64,000 nucleotides of DNA from Mesorhizobium sp. 113-3-3 (GCF_016756495.1 NZ_AP023243.1:2360501-2424500); one strand, 5' to 3'; shown: positions 1 through 9,533, counted from the first letter of the stretch. The notes: generated by a model from the sequence alone, not told the origin. Program-made: numbers and translations.

Positions 1-49
1 CGATAGGGGTGATCAACGTCAAGCCCTGTAAGGCCGCATGCGTGCCCGC

Positions 50-772
50 TCAGTCCTTGTTGCCGAAGAGTTTCTTCAGCATGGCGGCCATCGGGCCGGT
101 CTCCGGCAGTTTGGCGGGCGCCTGTTGCGACCGCGCCTGGCGGATGTGGCTCTGTTGTTTGGGCTGCTGCTTCTGCGCCGGCTTTTCCAGCTCGGCTATC
201 GCCTTGCCCTGGACGGCAAGGGCGGCCTTGTTCATGAAGCCGGATTCGTCGCCCTTGACGATCATGGCGGCGTTGTCGGCGATCGCGTCGAGCAAGGGAT
301 CGAGCCATTCGCGATCGGCCTTGGCGAAATCGCCGAGCACATGGTGCTGGACCATTTCCTTGACGCCGGGATGGCCGACGCCGATGCGCACGCGGCGATA
401 GGCGTTGCCGACATGGCCGTCGATCGAGCGGATGCCGTTATGGCCGCCGGCGCCGCCGCCTGTCTTGATGCGCAGCTTGCCTTCGGCGAGGTCGATCTCG
501 TCATAGAAGACGGTGAGCGCGGAAAGCTCGAGCTTGTAGAAGCGCAGGGCCTCGCCGACCGACTGGCCGGACAGGTTCATGAAGGTCTGCGGCTTGATCA
601 GGATGATCTTTTCGCCGGCAATCGTCCCCTCGGCGATCAGGCCCTGGAATTTCTTCGACCAGGGCGAAAAGGAATGGCGGCGGGCGATAGCGTCCGCCGC
701 CATGAAGCCGACATTGTGCCGGTTATGAGCGTATTTCGCGCCCGGATTGCCGAGGCCTGCAAAGACAAGCAT
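50..772 (-). CDS. pth: Peptidyl-tRNA hydrolase
   Basis: Cytosolic enzyme that cleaves the ester bond of peptidyl-tRNAs that drop off ribosomes, recycling tRNA. The 240-residue protein opens with the family signature GLGNPG, followed by NRHNVG carrying the catalytic His (H19), and has the expected N9, N66 (FMNLSG), D91 (FYDEID) and N112 (GGHNG). After about residue 190 comes a Gln/Ala-rich tail longer than in E. coli Pth (about 194 residues), a common feature of rhizobial orthologues. It lies 23 bp downstream of rplY on the same strand, the usual rplY-pth pairing, so the two are probably cotranscribed. Identification is secure; the role of the tail is unknown. Confidence 0.97.
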   Translation of the reverse strand: MLVFAGLGNPGAKYAHNRHNVGFMAADAIARRHSFSPWSKKFQGLIAEGTIAGEKIILIKPQTFMNLSGQSVGEALRFYKLELSALTVFYDEIDLAEGKLRIKTGGGAGGHNGIRSIDGHVGNAYRRVRIGVGHPGVKEMVQHHVLGDFAKADREWLDPLLDAIADNAAMIVKGDESGFMNKAALAVQGKAIAELEKPAQKQQPKQQSHIRQARSQQAPAKLPETGPMAAMLKKLFGNKD

Positions 773-795
773 CGTCTGCTCCGGGCGGGAAAGAG

Positions 796-1437
796 TTACT
801 TCTCTTCGGCGGCAGGAGCCGCTTCAGGGGCAGCCGCTTCGACCGTCTCTTCGGCCTCCGGCTTCATCGCCGACGAACCGGCAATGGTCGCGATGGTGAA
901 GTCGCGGTCGGAGATGACCGGCTTGACGCCGGCCGGCAGCTTGACCGCCGAGATGTGGATCGAATCGCCGATATTGGTGCCAGTGAGATCGATGGTGATG
1001 AATTCCGGGATCGCATTGGCCGGGCAGTGGAACTCGACTTCGTGACGCACGATGTTGAGCACGCCGCCGCGCTTGATGCCGGGCGACTTGTCCTCATTGA
1101 TGAAGTGGACAGGCACGTCGACATTGACTTCGGTGTCCTTGCCGATGCGCAGGAAGTCGACATGGACAGGGAAATCCTTGACCGGGTCGAGCTGGAAGTC
1201 CTTGGGCAGGACCTGGATCTTCTTGCCGTCGACATCGATCGTGGCGATCGTGGTCAAGAAACCACCGCCATGGATCTTGTAGTAGATGTCCTTGTAGGTG
1301 AGAGCGATAGCCAGGGGAGGCTGCTTGTCACCATAGATTACTGCAGGCACTTTACCGTTGCGGCGAACTGCACGGGCGGACCCCTTACCGACCTGTTCGC
1401 GCGCTTCGGCCTTGAGCTCGTAAGTATCGTGGCTCAT
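796..1437 (-). CDS. rplY: 50S ribosomal protein L25/general stress protein Ctc
   Basis: Binds 5S rRNA in the large ribosomal subunit. At 213 residues it is the long two-domain TL5/CTC form: an N-terminal L25 domain (about 1-95, with the [10 protein letters not shown] motif) plus the C-terminal TL5 beta domain (about 100-190), ending in an Ala/Glu-rich tail. The ATG at 1437 is preceded by an AAGGAAAAG Shine-Dalgarno sequence. First gene of the rplY-pth pair. The 260 bp upstream (1438-1697) hold its probable promoter and no other gene. Confidence 0.96.
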   Translation of the reverse strand: MSHDTYELKAEAREQVGKGSARAVRRNGKVPAVIYGDKQPPLAIALTYKDIYYKIHGGGFLTTIATIDVDGKKIQVLPKDFQLDPVKDFPVHVDFLRIGKDTEVNVDVPVHFINEDKSPGIKRGGVLNIVRHEVEFHCPANAIPEFITIDLTGTNIGDSIHISAVKLPAGVKPVISDRDFTIATIAGSSAMKPEAEETVEAAAPEAAPAAEEK

Positions 1438-1697
1438 GGCTTTTCCTTTCGCGTGTTATGGAGCGTTTGCGGGAAGGCAAATTGCCCAAGCCGTAAACGT
1501 CGAAAGCCGCCGGACCTCGATGTCCGAATGAGGGCGCCGCTTCGAGACGGAGCTTTGTTCGGGATCACAAGGGAAGGCAGCCTTCCGCCGCGTTGCCTCC
1601 AAGGGTGTCTACGCGGGTGGCGGCTCTATAGCGGAAGGCAGCGAGAGGCGCAAGCGGTTGGGCTGGAAGGGTGAAAGGCATCCAGGGGAGGCAGTCT

Positions 1698-2648
1698 TCA
1701 TTGCCGCAACATATGTTTAGAGAACCAGCGGTGGAGCTTTTGGGTCCATGTGCGTTTGGGTCGCGCCCGAGAGCTGACTTGCACGCGCCAGTCCGGAATA
1801 TCATTCTCGGATTCCGTGCTCGCCGCCCGAACCCTCTGCGCCAGCCATGTCATGTCGACAAGCGCGCATCCATTGGCCAGCAACCGGTTGGAGAGCATCA
1901 GCTCATTGAGAATAGCCCTGGCCTTCTTTTCGAAAAACGGCAGCGTTTCAGGCGTAAGATCGAACCTTGAATGCCAGATCACCTCCTTGCCAGCTCTGTC
2001 GCCGGTGAGCCAATGCCGCAAAAACTGCTGATATGCTTGCGAGATCGGTGCGTCATCACGGAAGGGCTGTCGAGGGTTGCCGCTGAAAATCGGCGCGTCC
2101 CTGCCAACGCTCACCAGGGATCCCAGGCTGCTGAGTTGCCGCGGATTCATCAGGATGAACGAACTGCGGAGCCAGGCCTGCGAACGGACTCCGAAAACCG
2201 AGAAGGCCTCGCGGCGAGCATCAATGCAACCTAGCGCTCCCTGCAAGCCGAGCAACGACCGCAACGAGCCATCATCGATCAATTTGAGATGGTCAGATTC
2301 GGATGCCGCGAAAGCCGAAGTGGCCAGGTGAACCAGATCATAGTGATGAAGCTTGGCGGCGGTATGCTTGATGCCGCAGTCCCAGGCGGAGAATTCCCAA
2401 TCCTCGTTCGACGCGCCGATCAGTTCGACCCCGCTGTCTAAATCAGCGCCGTGACCGACCGGCAGCGAATTGTCGATCACCAGCATGCTATGCGCAACGT
2501 CCGGCATCTGGCGGGCGAACATGGCTCGCAAGTCCTGCCATGCGGTCGGATACTTCTCGGTGCCGTGACGCACCAGAAGGGTCAAGACACGAAGGGGTTG
2601 GGCGTGCATGGCGGACGCGCCATTTTCCGGCGCCAACGTCTTCTTCAT
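1698..2648 (-). CDS. Putative glycosyltransferase-like protein
   Basis: 316 residues, soluble, function not firmly recognised. The N-terminal part reads RVLTLLVRHGTEKYPT..., then VIDNSLP and a segment near ASNEDWEFSAWDCG. Alternating beta strand/Asp-Asn motifs followed by 'N..WEFSAWD.G' resemble GT-A type glycosyltransferases of polysaccharide clusters, so this is a family-level inference. The start at 2648 is tentative: the Shine-Dalgarno is weak and an alternative ATG at 2609 begins MHAQPLRVLTLL. It stands alone between rplY and a convergently arranged marR-type gene, with no other sugar genes nearby. Confidence 0.5.
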   Translation of the reverse strand: MKKTLAPENGASAMHAQPLRVLTLLVRHGTEKYPTAWQDLRAMFARQMPDVAHSMLVIDNSLPVGHGADLDSGVELIGASNEDWEFSAWDCGIKHTAAKLHHYDLVHLATSAFAASESDHLKLIDDGSLRSLLGLQGALGCIDARREAFSVFGVRSQAWLRSSFILMNPRQLSSLGSLVSVGRDAPIFSGNPRQPFRDDAPISQAYQQFLRHWLTGDRAGKEVIWHSRFDLTPETLPFFEKKARAILNELMLSNRLLANGCALVDMTWLAQRVRAASTESENDIPDWRVQVSSRARPKRTWTQKLHRWFSKHMLRQ

Positions 2649-2826
2649 CTCATCTTCGCCACAGCATTGCTCGCGCCGTACCCTATAGCAGAAGCAAGGG
2701 CCTGCAGGTCAATTCCCCGCAAACCCTCATGCTCGAATTCGTCTCGTGCCAGCCTGCATGCTCCCCACGAAAAGCGGCGCGATCGATCTTCGTGACGCGT
2801 CGAGGCACTCAAGCTCCAGCCGGTGG

Positions 2827-3255
2827 CTACCGATCGCCGTTCAGCGCAACGCGCAGCGCCTGGATTTGCCGGTTCAGGGCATCAAGCTCAGCCAGCGTCA
2901 TGCCCGAGCGCTCGATCAAGGTCTCGTTGAGGCAATTGCACTGGATGAGCAGCGCGCGCCCGGCTGGTGTCAAGTCAACCTGCACCTGGCGCTCGTCGGC
3001 CTGGCTGCGCTGGCGGGTGACCAGCCCGGCCTGTTCCATGCGCTTCACCAGCGGGGTGACGGTGCTCGATTCCAGGGCGAGCCGATGGGCGACCCTGCCG
3101 ACCGACATGCCGTCGGCCTCACCCAGCGCGTTGAGCACGAGATATTGCGGATAGGTGATCCCCATCTCGTCCAGCATAGGCTTGTAGGTGCGGTTGATCG
3201 CCATCGAGGTGGCGTAGAGCGTGAAGCAGAGCTGATTGTCCAACGGGAGAGGCAC
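2827..3255 (-). CDS. MarR family regulator, OhrR-like organic peroxide sensor
   Basis: 142-residue winged-helix repressor. The N-terminal LDNQLCFTLY and MGITYPQYLVL segments are characteristic of OhrR, which represses peroxide-detoxification genes until a reactive Cys is oxidised. That Cys is C10 here; C106 and C108 could be resolving partners, as in 2-Cys OhrR proteins. The recognition wing lies around residues 65-95 (TPLVKRMEQAGLVTRQRS). It is divergent from the hydrolase at 3404 across a 148-bp spacer with three copies of an ATCGCGA motif, so it very likely autoregulates and controls that hydrolase. Unlike most OhrR loci there is no ohr gene adjacent. Confidence 0.85.
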   Translation of the reverse strand: MPLPLDNQLCFTLYATSMAINRTYKPMLDEMGITYPQYLVLNALGEADGMSVGRVAHRLALESSTVTPLVKRMEQAGLVTRQRSQADERQVQVDLTPAGRALLIQCNCLNETLIERSGMTLAELDALNRQIQALRVALNGDR

Positions 3256-3297
3256 GACACATTCCTTTGCCGATTAATCACGAAATATGTACCACGA

Positions 3298-3388
3298 AAA
3301 ATGATATCGCGATATACATTTTTGTAGACAAGGCTTCAAGGCTGCGCTAGCCATATAGATATCGCGATATTGTTTATCGCGAAAACAA
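3298..3388. promoter_or_regulatory. Triple ATCGCGA operator region
   Basis: The 13-mer GATATCGCGATAT occurs twice, at 3303-3315 and 3358-3370; each contains the perfect 12-bp palindrome ATATCGCGATAT. A third, degenerate copy (TTATCGCGAAAA) is centred near 3379. Centres of the first two are 55 bp apart and of the last two 15 bp apart. The sites sit between the OhrR-like gene and the hydrolase, in a locally AT-rich stretch, which is the position expected for the repressor's operators. Confidence 0.75.
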
Positions 3389-3403
3389 TCAAAGGAGATT
3401 GAG

Positions 3404-4261
3404 ATGGCTTCGCAGACGAAATCCGGTTCCGGCAGCGGCACGATCACCACCAAGGACGGCACGCAGATTTTCTACAAGGATTGGGGAACCGGCCAGCCTA
3501 TCGTCTTCCATCATGGCTGGCCGTTGAGCAGCGACGACTGGGACGCCCAGATGCTGTTCTTCCTGGCACAGGGCTACCGGGTCATCGCCCATGACCGGCG
3601 CGGCCATGGCCGCTCGACGCAGACCGATATCGGCAACGAGATGGACACCTACGCCGCCGATGTCGCTGAACTGGCGGCGCATCTCGACCTCAAGAATGCC
3701 ATCCATGTCGGCCATTCGACAGGCGGCGGAGAGGTGGCGCGCTATGTCGCGCAATACGGCTCGGGCGGCCGCGTCGCCAAGGCGGTGCTGATCGGCGCGG
3801 TGCCGCCGATCATGCTCAAGACGGCTGCCAACCCCGGCGGCCTGCCGATCGAGGTCTTCGACGGCTTTCGCGCTGCCCAGGCGGCCAACCGCGCCCAGTT
3901 CTTCCGCGACGTTCCGGCCGGCCCCTTCTATGGCTTCAACCGCCCCGGCGCCGAGGTTTCGCAGGGCGTCGTCGACAATTGGTGGCGCCAAGGCATGATG
4001 GGCGGCACAAAGGCGCATTATGATTGCATCAAGGCCTTTTCGGAAACCGACTTCACCGAGGATCTGAAGGCGATCGACGTGCCGGTGCTGGTCATGCATG
4101 GTGACGACGACCAGATCGTCCCGATCGCCGACTCGGCGCTCTTGTCGATCAAGCTGCTCAAGAAGGGCGAACTCAAGATCTACAAGGGCTTCCCGCACGG
4201 CATGGCGACGACCCACGCCGATGTCATCAACGCCGACCTTCTGGCCTTCTTCAAGGCGTAG
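3404..4261 (+). CDS. Alpha/beta hydrolase, cofactor-free haloperoxidase/perhydrolase type
   Basis: 285-residue cytosolic alpha/beta-fold hydrolase of the non-heme 'chloroperoxidase' group, which hydrolyse esters and can form peracids. The catalytic triad is visible: Ser105 in GHSTGGG, an Asp in HGDDDQIVP (about 234-236) and His265 in FPHGM. The oxyanion region is [12 protein letters not shown]. The start follows an AAAGGAGA Shine-Dalgarno. Linked divergently to an OhrR-like repressor with shared operators, so induction by organic peroxides is likely (inference). It ends in a strong bidirectional terminator. Physiological substrate unknown. Confidence 0.88.
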   Translation: MASQTKSGSGSGTITTKDGTQIFYKDWGTGQPIVFHHGWPLSSDDWDAQMLFFLAQGYRVIAHDRRGHGRSTQTDIGNEMDTYAADVAELAAHLDLKNAIHVGHSTGGGEVARYVAQYGSGGRVAKAVLIGAVPPIMLKTAANPGGLPIEVFDGFRAAQAANRAQFFRDVPAGPFYGFNRPGAEVSQGVVDNWWRQGMMGGTKAHYDCIKAFSETDFTEDLKAIDVPVLVMHGDDDQIVPIADSALLSIKLLKKGELKIYKGFPHGMATTHADVINADLLAFFKA

Positions 4262-4276
4262 GGTCTCTGAGAACGC

Positions 4277-4307
4277 AAAAGGCACCCGCCATTTGGCGGG
4301 TGCCTTT
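4277..4307. terminator. Bidirectional intrinsic terminator
   Basis: Perfect 10-bp stem GGCACCCGCC/GGCGGGTGCC (4281-4290 with 4295-4304), 4-nt loop, flanked by AAAA on the left and TTT on the right. It sits between the convergent hydrolase and MFS genes and can serve both. Confidence 0.85.
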
Positions 4308-4333
4308 CCGTATCAATTCAGGGGCAGGCAAAG

Positions 4334-5575
4334 CTAGGCTGCTGCCTGCGCCTTCCGGGCTTCCTTCATGTTCGGCAGGAACACGGTCAGCAGGCCCAGG
4401 AACGGCAGATACGAGCAGATCTGGAAGACGAAATCGATGCCTTTCATGTCGGCGACGACGCCGAGCACGGCGGCCGCGATACCGCCCATGCCGAAGGCGA
4501 AGCCGAAGAAGATGCCGGCGATCATGCCGACGCGGCCCGGCACCAGTTCCTGCGCGAAGACGACGATGTTGGAGAAGGCCGACGACAGGATCAGCCCGAT
4601 CAGCACGGTGAGCACCATCGTCCATTCCAGGTTGGCGTAGGGCAGCGCCAGCGTGAAGGGCAGCACGCCGACGATCGAGAACCAGATCATCGCCTTCTGT
4701 CCGTAGCGGTCGCCGAACGGGCCGCCGAGCAGGATGCCCAGCGCCGAGGCGCCGAGGAACAGGAAGAGCATCACCTGGCTCATCTGCACCGACACCCCGA
4801 ATTTATGGATGGAGTAGAAGGTGTAGTAGCTGGCGAGGCTGGCGATGTAGGCGTTCTTGCTCAGCACCAGCAGGGTCAGCACGATCAATGCCCACATCAC
4901 CTTGCGGCGCGGGAAGGGCGAGACGAAGCTTGCCGCCTTGCGAGTGCCTTGCGCGGCGCGCAGCCGGCTGTACCAGCCGCCGACCTGCCACAGAACGACG
5001 ATGCCGATCAGCGAGCCGACGGCGAACCAGGCGATGCTGGTCTGGCCGAACGGCACGACGATGAAGGCGGCCAGCAACGGCCCCATCGACTGGCCGAAAT
5101 TGCCGCCGACCTGGAACAGCGACTGCGCCAGGCCGAAACGGCCGCCGGAAGCAAAGCGCGCGATGCGCGAGGATTCGGGATGGAAGATCGCCGAGCCGAT
5201 GCCGATCAGCGAGGCGCCGATCAAGAGCAGATAGTAGTGCCCGGCATAGGCCAGCACGACCAGGCCGATCAGCGACGAGGCCATGCCGTAGGGCAGGGAA
5301 TAGGGCATCGGCCGCTTGTCGGTGATCATGCCGATCACCGGCTGCAGCAAGGACGCCGTCACCTGGAAGGTGAAGGTCAGCAGGCCGATCTGCCAGAAAT
5401 CGAGGCCGTAATTCTGTTTCAGAAGCGGATAAATGGCCGATAGCAGCGACTGCATGATGTCGTTGATGCAATGGCAGAAGCTCACCGCCAGGATGACGGT
5501 GAAGGCCGTCGCCTGGGCGGAAGTGTGACTGGCGGTCGCTGGTGACGCGACGCTGGCGGCTGTCGTATCGGTCAA
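4334..5575 (-). CDS. MFS transporter, fosmidomycin-resistance (Fsr)-like
   Basis: About 413-residue inner-membrane exporter with roughly twelve hydrophobic segments. The first helix region (SFCHCINDIMQSLLSAIYPLLK) and the motifs GxASSLIG, FHPESSRIA and LFQVGGNFGQSMGPL match the Fsr family of drug/proton antiporters. The TTG at 5575 was chosen because a GGAG lies 7 bp upstream and because longer starts (up to 5761) would add a non-homologous Ala-rich stretch overlapping the divergent AraC gene. That regulator probably controls it. Substrate cannot be read from sequence. Confidence 0.88.
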   Translation of the reverse strand: MTDTTAASVASPATASHTSAQATAFTVILAVSFCHCINDIMQSLLSAIYPLLKQNYGLDFWQIGLLTFTFQVTASLLQPVIGMITDKRPMPYSLPYGMASSLIGLVVLAYAGHYYLLLIGASLIGIGSAIFHPESSRIARFASGGRFGLAQSLFQVGGNFGQSMGPLLAAFIVVPFGQTSIAWFAVGSLIGIVVLWQVGGWYSRLRAAQGTRKAASFVSPFPRRKVMWALIVLTLLVLSKNAYIASLASYYTFYSIHKFGVSVQMSQVMLFLFLGASALGILLGGPFGDRYGQKAMIWFSIVGVLPFTLALPYANLEWTMVLTVLIGLILSSAFSNIVVFAQELVPGRVGMIAGIFFGFAFGMGGIAAAVLGVVADMKGIDFVFQICSYLPFLGLLTVFLPNMKEARKAQAAA

Positions 5576-5726
5576 GGCAGGCTCCGTGGTCTTTTTGGCG
5601 GGCACGCCCGCGGGCAATCTGGCGGACGCTCCTGCGGCCGCCCTAGGGACGGTTGCCTTATAAGCTGCTTGTCGCGCGACTTCTTTCGTGGTTTGGTCCA
5701 ATAGTTTCGCAAGTGGGCCATACAAG

Positions 5727-6608
5727 ATGCCGCATGGCAGGGAAATCTTCCGCGCCGGCAATGCCGATCTCGGCCAATTGCACCGGAGCCGCTGGCAATG
5801 GCTGGAGGAGGTCGCCGGCCCAGCGGTGGCGTTGCCGACCGAATATCCCGACGGCTACCACGTGCCGCAACATCGCCACAGGCGCAGCCAATTGCTGCAC
5901 GCGCTGGTTGGTGTCGTGCTGGTGACGACACGGCACGGGCGCTGGATGGTGCCGCCGGACCACGCAATGTGGATTCCGGCCGGCATCGAGCATTCGGTCG
6001 AGATGCTGGGTGACGTCTCGATGCGCTCGGTCTATGTCATGCCGGGCGCGATTCCCGGCCTGCCGGAAGGCTTGCGCGTCGTCGGTGTCACCGAGCTGAT
6101 GCACAGCCTGATCGTGGAATCGGAGAAACTGCCGCAAGGCGGCGAGCTGGAAGGGCGCGGCGGGCTGATCATGAAGCTGTTGCTGCATGAGATCCCGACC
6201 TTGCCGGAGCGGCCGCTCGGCCTGCCGTTCCCGTCCGATCCGAAGCTGGCGGCGCTGTGCCGCCGCTTTGTCGCTGCCCCTTCGCCGCATGCGACGATCG
6301 ACGAATGGGCTGACGCCGCGGGCATGAGCCGGCGGTCCTTCACCCGCGCCTTCCAGCGCCAGACCGGCCTGTCGCTGTCGACTTGGCGCCAGCAGGCCTG
6401 CCTGTTCGCGGCGCTGCCGCGGCTCGCCGATGGCGAACCGATCACCCGGGTGGCGCTCGACCTGGGCTATGACAGCGTGCCGGCCTTCATCACCATGTTC
6501 AAGCGCATGCTGGGCTCGTCGCCGCGCGGCTATATGCGTGGCGCGCGAGACAATGGCGAAGGCATAAGGCGGGCCACGCCCCGCCTCGAGGCTCCGGCGC
6601 CAGAGTGA
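5727..6608 (+). CDS. AraC family transcriptional regulator with cupin sensor domain
   Basis: 293 residues if started at ATG 5727 (an in-frame GTG at 5688 would add 13). The N-terminal half is a cupin (QHRHRRSQLLHAL...GRWMVPPDHAMWIPAGIEH); the C-terminal half carries two helix-turn-helix motifs (IDEWADAAGMSRRSFTRAFQRQTG and a second with VALDLGYDSVPAFITMFKRMLG.SP). This layout is typical of small-molecule sensing AraC/XylS regulators paired with exporters. Divergent from the Fsr-like transporter with about 150 bp between, so that is its most likely target. Confidence 0.9.
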   Translation: MPHGREIFRAGNADLGQLHRSRWQWLEEVAGPAVALPTEYPDGYHVPQHRHRRSQLLHALVGVVLVTTRHGRWMVPPDHAMWIPAGIEHSVEMLGDVSMRSVYVMPGAIPGLPEGLRVVGVTELMHSLIVESEKLPQGGELEGRGGLIMKLLLHEIPTLPERPLGLPFPSDPKLAALCRRFVAAPSPHATIDEWADAAGMSRRSFTRAFQRQTGLSLSTWRQQACLFAALPRLADGEPITRVALDLGYDSVPAFITMFKRMLGSSPRGYMRGARDNGEGIRRATPRLEAPAPE

Positions 6609-6632
6609 GCAGCGCCGGCGTGCATTGACGCC

Positions 6633-6732
6633 TAGAGCGGTTCACCGTTTCACGGAAACGGCGAACCGCTCTAGCTCTTTGTTTTGAAGCAATTCCGGAC
6701 GGAAAACCGCTCACACTTTTCCTGGAATTGCT
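6633..6732. repeat. Two adjacent palindromic repeat units
   Basis: Unit 1 (6633-6673) is a hairpin with outer arms TAGAGCGGTTC/GAACCGCTCTA and a second inner stem (ACCGTTTC/GAAACGG). Unit 2 (6688-6732) has arms AGCAATTCC/GGAATTGCT. On the opposite strand unit 2 reads almost identically to 54221-54262. These are non-coding dispersed repeats placed between convergent genes, ending directly at the stop codon of the TctC gene. Confidence 0.85.
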
Positions 6733-7710
6733 CTAATCCATCTGAACGCCGCTCGCCTTGACGATCGGCTCCCACTTGGCGAGCTCAGCCTTCACATGCG
6801 TTGCCAGTTCTTCCGGAGTGGAGGCCACGATCGAGGCGCTGAATTGGCCCATGCGCGCAATCACATCGGGATCCTGCAGCGCCTTGGCAGCCGCCTTCTG
6901 CAGAACCTCGATCACGTCCGGCGGGGTGCCCGCTGGCGCGAACAGGGCGTTCCAGCTGTAGGTTTCATAGCCGGGAATGGTCTCGGCAATTGCCGGGACG
7001 TCGGGGAAGGAGGGCACACGCTCCTTGGTGGTGACGCCTAGGGCCCTCAGCGTCCCGCCCTTGATATGCCCAGATGAAGACGGCAGGTTGTCGAACATCA
7101 TCGGCACCTGATTGGCGATGACGTCGTTCAGGGCCGGCCCGGCGCCCTTGTAGGGTATGTGCTGCATGCTGACGCCGGCCATCGTCTTGAAAAGCTCGCC
7201 CGAGAGATGCAGCGGGGTGCCGTTGCCCGACGAAGCGTAGGCGTATTTGTCCGGCTCCTTCTTCAACAGGTCGATCAGTTCCTTGACGTCCTTGGCGGGA
7301 AACTGGGGGTTCACCACCAGGACGTTCGGCACCAGCACAAGCAGCGAAATCGGAGCAAAATCCTTCTCCGCATCGTAGGGCTTGGTCTTCAGGATGAGCG
7401 GGTTGAGCGCGTGTGTCGCGACCGTGCCCATCAAAATTGTGTAGCCGTCCGGGTCGGCCCGGGCGACCTGGGCCGCGCCGATGCTGCCGCCGGCGCCGCC
7501 GACATTTTCAACGACGATCTGCTGGCCGAGGCTTTCGGACATCTTGTTGGCGACGAGGCGCGCGACCAGGTCCGTGGAGCCGCCCGCGGAAAAGGGAACA
7601 ACCATCGTGATGGTCCGGTCCGGAAAATCAGCGGCCCAGGCCGCCGGTGCCGAAAAGGCCGCCGCGATGGAAACTGCAAGCCCGAGCAAAGTCCTTCGCC
7701 GGATTGGCAT
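6733..7710 (-). CDS. Tripartite tricarboxylate transporter substrate-binding protein (Bug/TctC family)
   Basis: 325-residue periplasmic binding protein. The signal peptide carries a twin-arginine-like start (MPIRRRTLLGLAVSIAAAFSA) ending near AWAADFP. Diagnostic family motifs follow: ITMVVPFSAGGSTD, VENVGGAGGSIGA, and the region PLHLSGELF...IPYKGAGPALNDVI. Such proteins deliver carboxylates to TctAB-type permeases, but no tctA or tctB lies near, so this is an orphan binding protein, common in this family. The ATG at 7710 follows a GGAGGAGG Shine-Dalgarno; longer in-frame extensions upstream run antisense to prs and are rejected. Ligand unknown. Confidence 0.92.
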   Translation of the reverse strand: MPIRRRTLLGLAVSIAAAFSAPAAWAADFPDRTITMVVPFSAGGSTDLVARLVANKMSESLGQQIVVENVGGAGGSIGAAQVARADPDGYTILMGTVATHALNPLILKTKPYDAEKDFAPISLLVLVPNVLVVNPQFPAKDVKELIDLLKKEPDKYAYASSGNGTPLHLSGELFKTMAGVSMQHIPYKGAGPALNDVIANQVPMMFDNLPSSSGHIKGGTLRALGVTTKERVPSFPDVPAIAETIPGYETYSWNALFAPAGTPPDVIEVLQKAAAKALQDPDVIARMGQFSASIVASTPEELATHVKAELAKWEPIVKASGVQMD

Positions 7711-7817
7711 ATGCACCTCCTCCATTGTGTGGAGGGCCAGTATGCCATGGTGAGCGCGTAAGGAAACCTCTGCTCGCGATGCGATGCAGGCGATGGCGGA
7801 TAAAGGGGGAGTCCGCT

Positions 7818-8753
7818 TTAGTCGAACAGGCTCGACACCGATTCCTCGGTTGCCGTGCGCGAGATGGCCTCGCCCATCAGGTCGGCGATCGAGATGACGC
7901 GGATGTTCGGCGCGTCGAGCACGCCTTGCGTCGGCTGGATGGAATCGGTGATCACCAGTTCCTGCAGCTTCGAGCCGCTGATGCGGGCCACGGCACCGCC
8001 CGACAGCACGCCATGGGTGATATAGGCGGTGACACTGGTGGCGCCATTGGCCAGGAGCGCGTCGGCGGCATTGCACAGCGTGCCGCCCGAATCGACGATG
8101 TCGTCGATCAGCAGGCAATCCTTGCCGGCGACCGCGCCGATGATGTTCATCACTTCCGATTCGCCCGGACGCTCGCGGCGCTTGTCGACGATGGCGAGCT
8201 GCGCGTCGAAGCGCTTGGCCAGCGCACGCGCCCGCACCACGCCGCCAATATCGGGCGACACCACCACGACATTGCCGAGCTGCTTGTATTTCGCCTTCAC
8301 GTCGCGGGCCATCACCGGCACCGAGAACAAATTGTCGGTCGGGATGTCGAAGAAACCCTGGATCTGGCCGGCATGCAGGTCGAGTGTCAGAACGCGGTCG
8401 ACACCGGCGCGGGTGATCATATTGGCGACCAGCTTGGCCGAGATCGGCGTGCGGCCGGAGGCGCGGCGGTCCTGCCTGGCATAGCCGAAATAGGGAATCA
8501 CCGCCGTGATGCGCTTGGCCGAGGAGCGCATGAAAGCGTCGATCATGATGAGCAGTTCCATCAAATGATCGTTGGTCGGGAACGAGGTCGACTGCAGGAT
8601 GAAGACATCCTCGCCGCGCACGTTTTCCTGGATTTCGACGAAGATTTCCTGGTCGGCGAAGCGCCTGACGCTGGCCTTGCCCAGCGGGATGTTGAGATAG
8701 CGGGCGACCGCTTCGGCCAGCACCCTGTTGGAATTGCCCGCGAAGAGTTTCAT
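7818..8753 (-). CDS. prs: Ribose-phosphate pyrophosphokinase
   Basis: Makes PRPP from ribose-5-phosphate and ATP, feeding purine, pyrimidine, histidine, tryptophan and NAD synthesis. 311 residues, the normal class I length. Visible motifs: the flexible ATP loop region [21 protein letters not shown], the Mg/ATP site [13 protein letters not shown], and the PRPP loop [15 protein letters not shown]. Start set at ATG 8753 ([10 protein letters not shown]), which has an AGGAA upstream. Separated by about 100 bp from the TctC gene and not obviously coupled to it. Confidence 0.97.
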   Translation of the reverse strand: MKLFAGNSNRVLAEAVARYLNIPLGKASVRRFADQEIFVEIQENVRGEDVFILQSTSFPTNDHLMELLIMIDAFMRSSAKRITAVIPYFGYARQDRRASGRTPISAKLVANMITRAGVDRVLTLDLHAGQIQGFFDIPTDNLFSVPVMARDVKAKYKQLGNVVVVSPDIGGVVRARALAKRFDAQLAIVDKRRERPGESEVMNIIGAVAGKDCLLIDDIVDSGGTLCNAADALLANGATSVTAYITHGVLSGGAVARISGSKLQELVITDSIQPTQGVLDAPNIRVISIADLMGEAISRTATEESVSSLFD

Positions 8754-8921
8754 GCACCGTTCCTGGTGGGGGATGGGAAGGCCTGACAGACTCTCCCGCA
8801 CCTTTTAGTCGGGCTTTTAGCGGCCCGCGCTGGTATTGCAAGCGCCGAGATCGGGAATCCGCCGGCTAAGCTGAAGAAAGCTTCGTGCCATCGCCGAGAG
8901 GCAACACTTGAGCATGCCTTG

Positions 8922-9533
8922 CTAGCCAGCCTTGCCGCCCAGAAATGCCGCGAACTGGTCGATGGTCTGGTCGGCGATCGCCTGCATGGTGGCCGGCGAG
9001 ACGCCCTTCCAACTGTCGGCGCCCGCGCCGGAATTGACCGAAGGCGCCTTCATCTGGCCGTTGATGCGGTGCAGGCGGTTGCCTGAGGGGTCGTAGACGT
9101 CCCAGACATAGATGACGGTGGTGTCCTTGCCCTCCGAAATCGCCGAGAAATAGCCCTTCAGCACATGGGTCGCGGTCTGGTCGGCGCTGCCGGCAAGCGT
9201 GATGCCGCGCTGCCTGGCGCGCGTCTGCAGTTCCGCCGTCAGCGGGGTCGCGGCCTCCACCGAAGCGCCGACGATCGGCGCGATCTGCAGCCGTGTCTTG
9301 GCGAGGATGGCGGCACTTTGGGCCGAGGTGAGTGGCGGCGTGGTGGTTGCGGGCGCCCCCGCCGTGGTGGTCGCAGGCGCGGGAGCCGTGGCCGCCGTAC
9401 TGCCCGGCGCTACCGGCCCCGAAGTCGCCGGCGGGGTGATGGCGGAAGGTTCGAGAACGTCCTTTGCGTTGGTGCAGGAGGCAACAGCCAATGCCACAAG
9501 CAATGACACGGTCGTCACATGCGATCGTCTCAT
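8922..9533 (-). CDS. Putative lipoprotein of unknown function
   Basis: 203 residues from the ATG at 9533 (MRRSHVTTVSLL), preceded by AGAAGG. A lipobox (LAVASC) near residue 20 predicts lipid attachment in the envelope. Then a low-complexity Ala/Pro/Thr linker (about 25-70), and a conserved-looking C-terminal domain (ILAKTRLQIAPIVGAS... THVLKGYFSAISEGKDTTVIYVWDVYDPSGNRLHRINGQ). The latter pattern resembles surface lipoproteins that bind or neutralise a ligand, but I do not recognise the family. Standalone gene 43 bp from the M24 gene stop, same strand. Confidence 0.75.
   Translation of the reverse strand: MRRSHVTTVSLLVALAVASCTNAKDVLEPSAITPPATSGPVAPGSTAATAPAPATTTAGAPATTTPPLTSAQSAAILAKTRLQIAPIVGASVEAATPLTAELQTRARQRGITLAGSADQTATHVLKGYFSAISEGKDTTVIYVWDVYDPSGNRLHRINGQMKAPSVNSGAGADSWKGVSPATMQAIADQTIDQFAAFLGGKAG

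Noticed and set aside
7711..8841. Long in-frame N-terminal extension of the TctC-type gene across prs
   Set aside because: The extension reads antisense-free but out-of-frame prs sequence, while a signal peptide with an ideal Shine-Dalgarno begins at 7710. prs itself fully explains this DNA.
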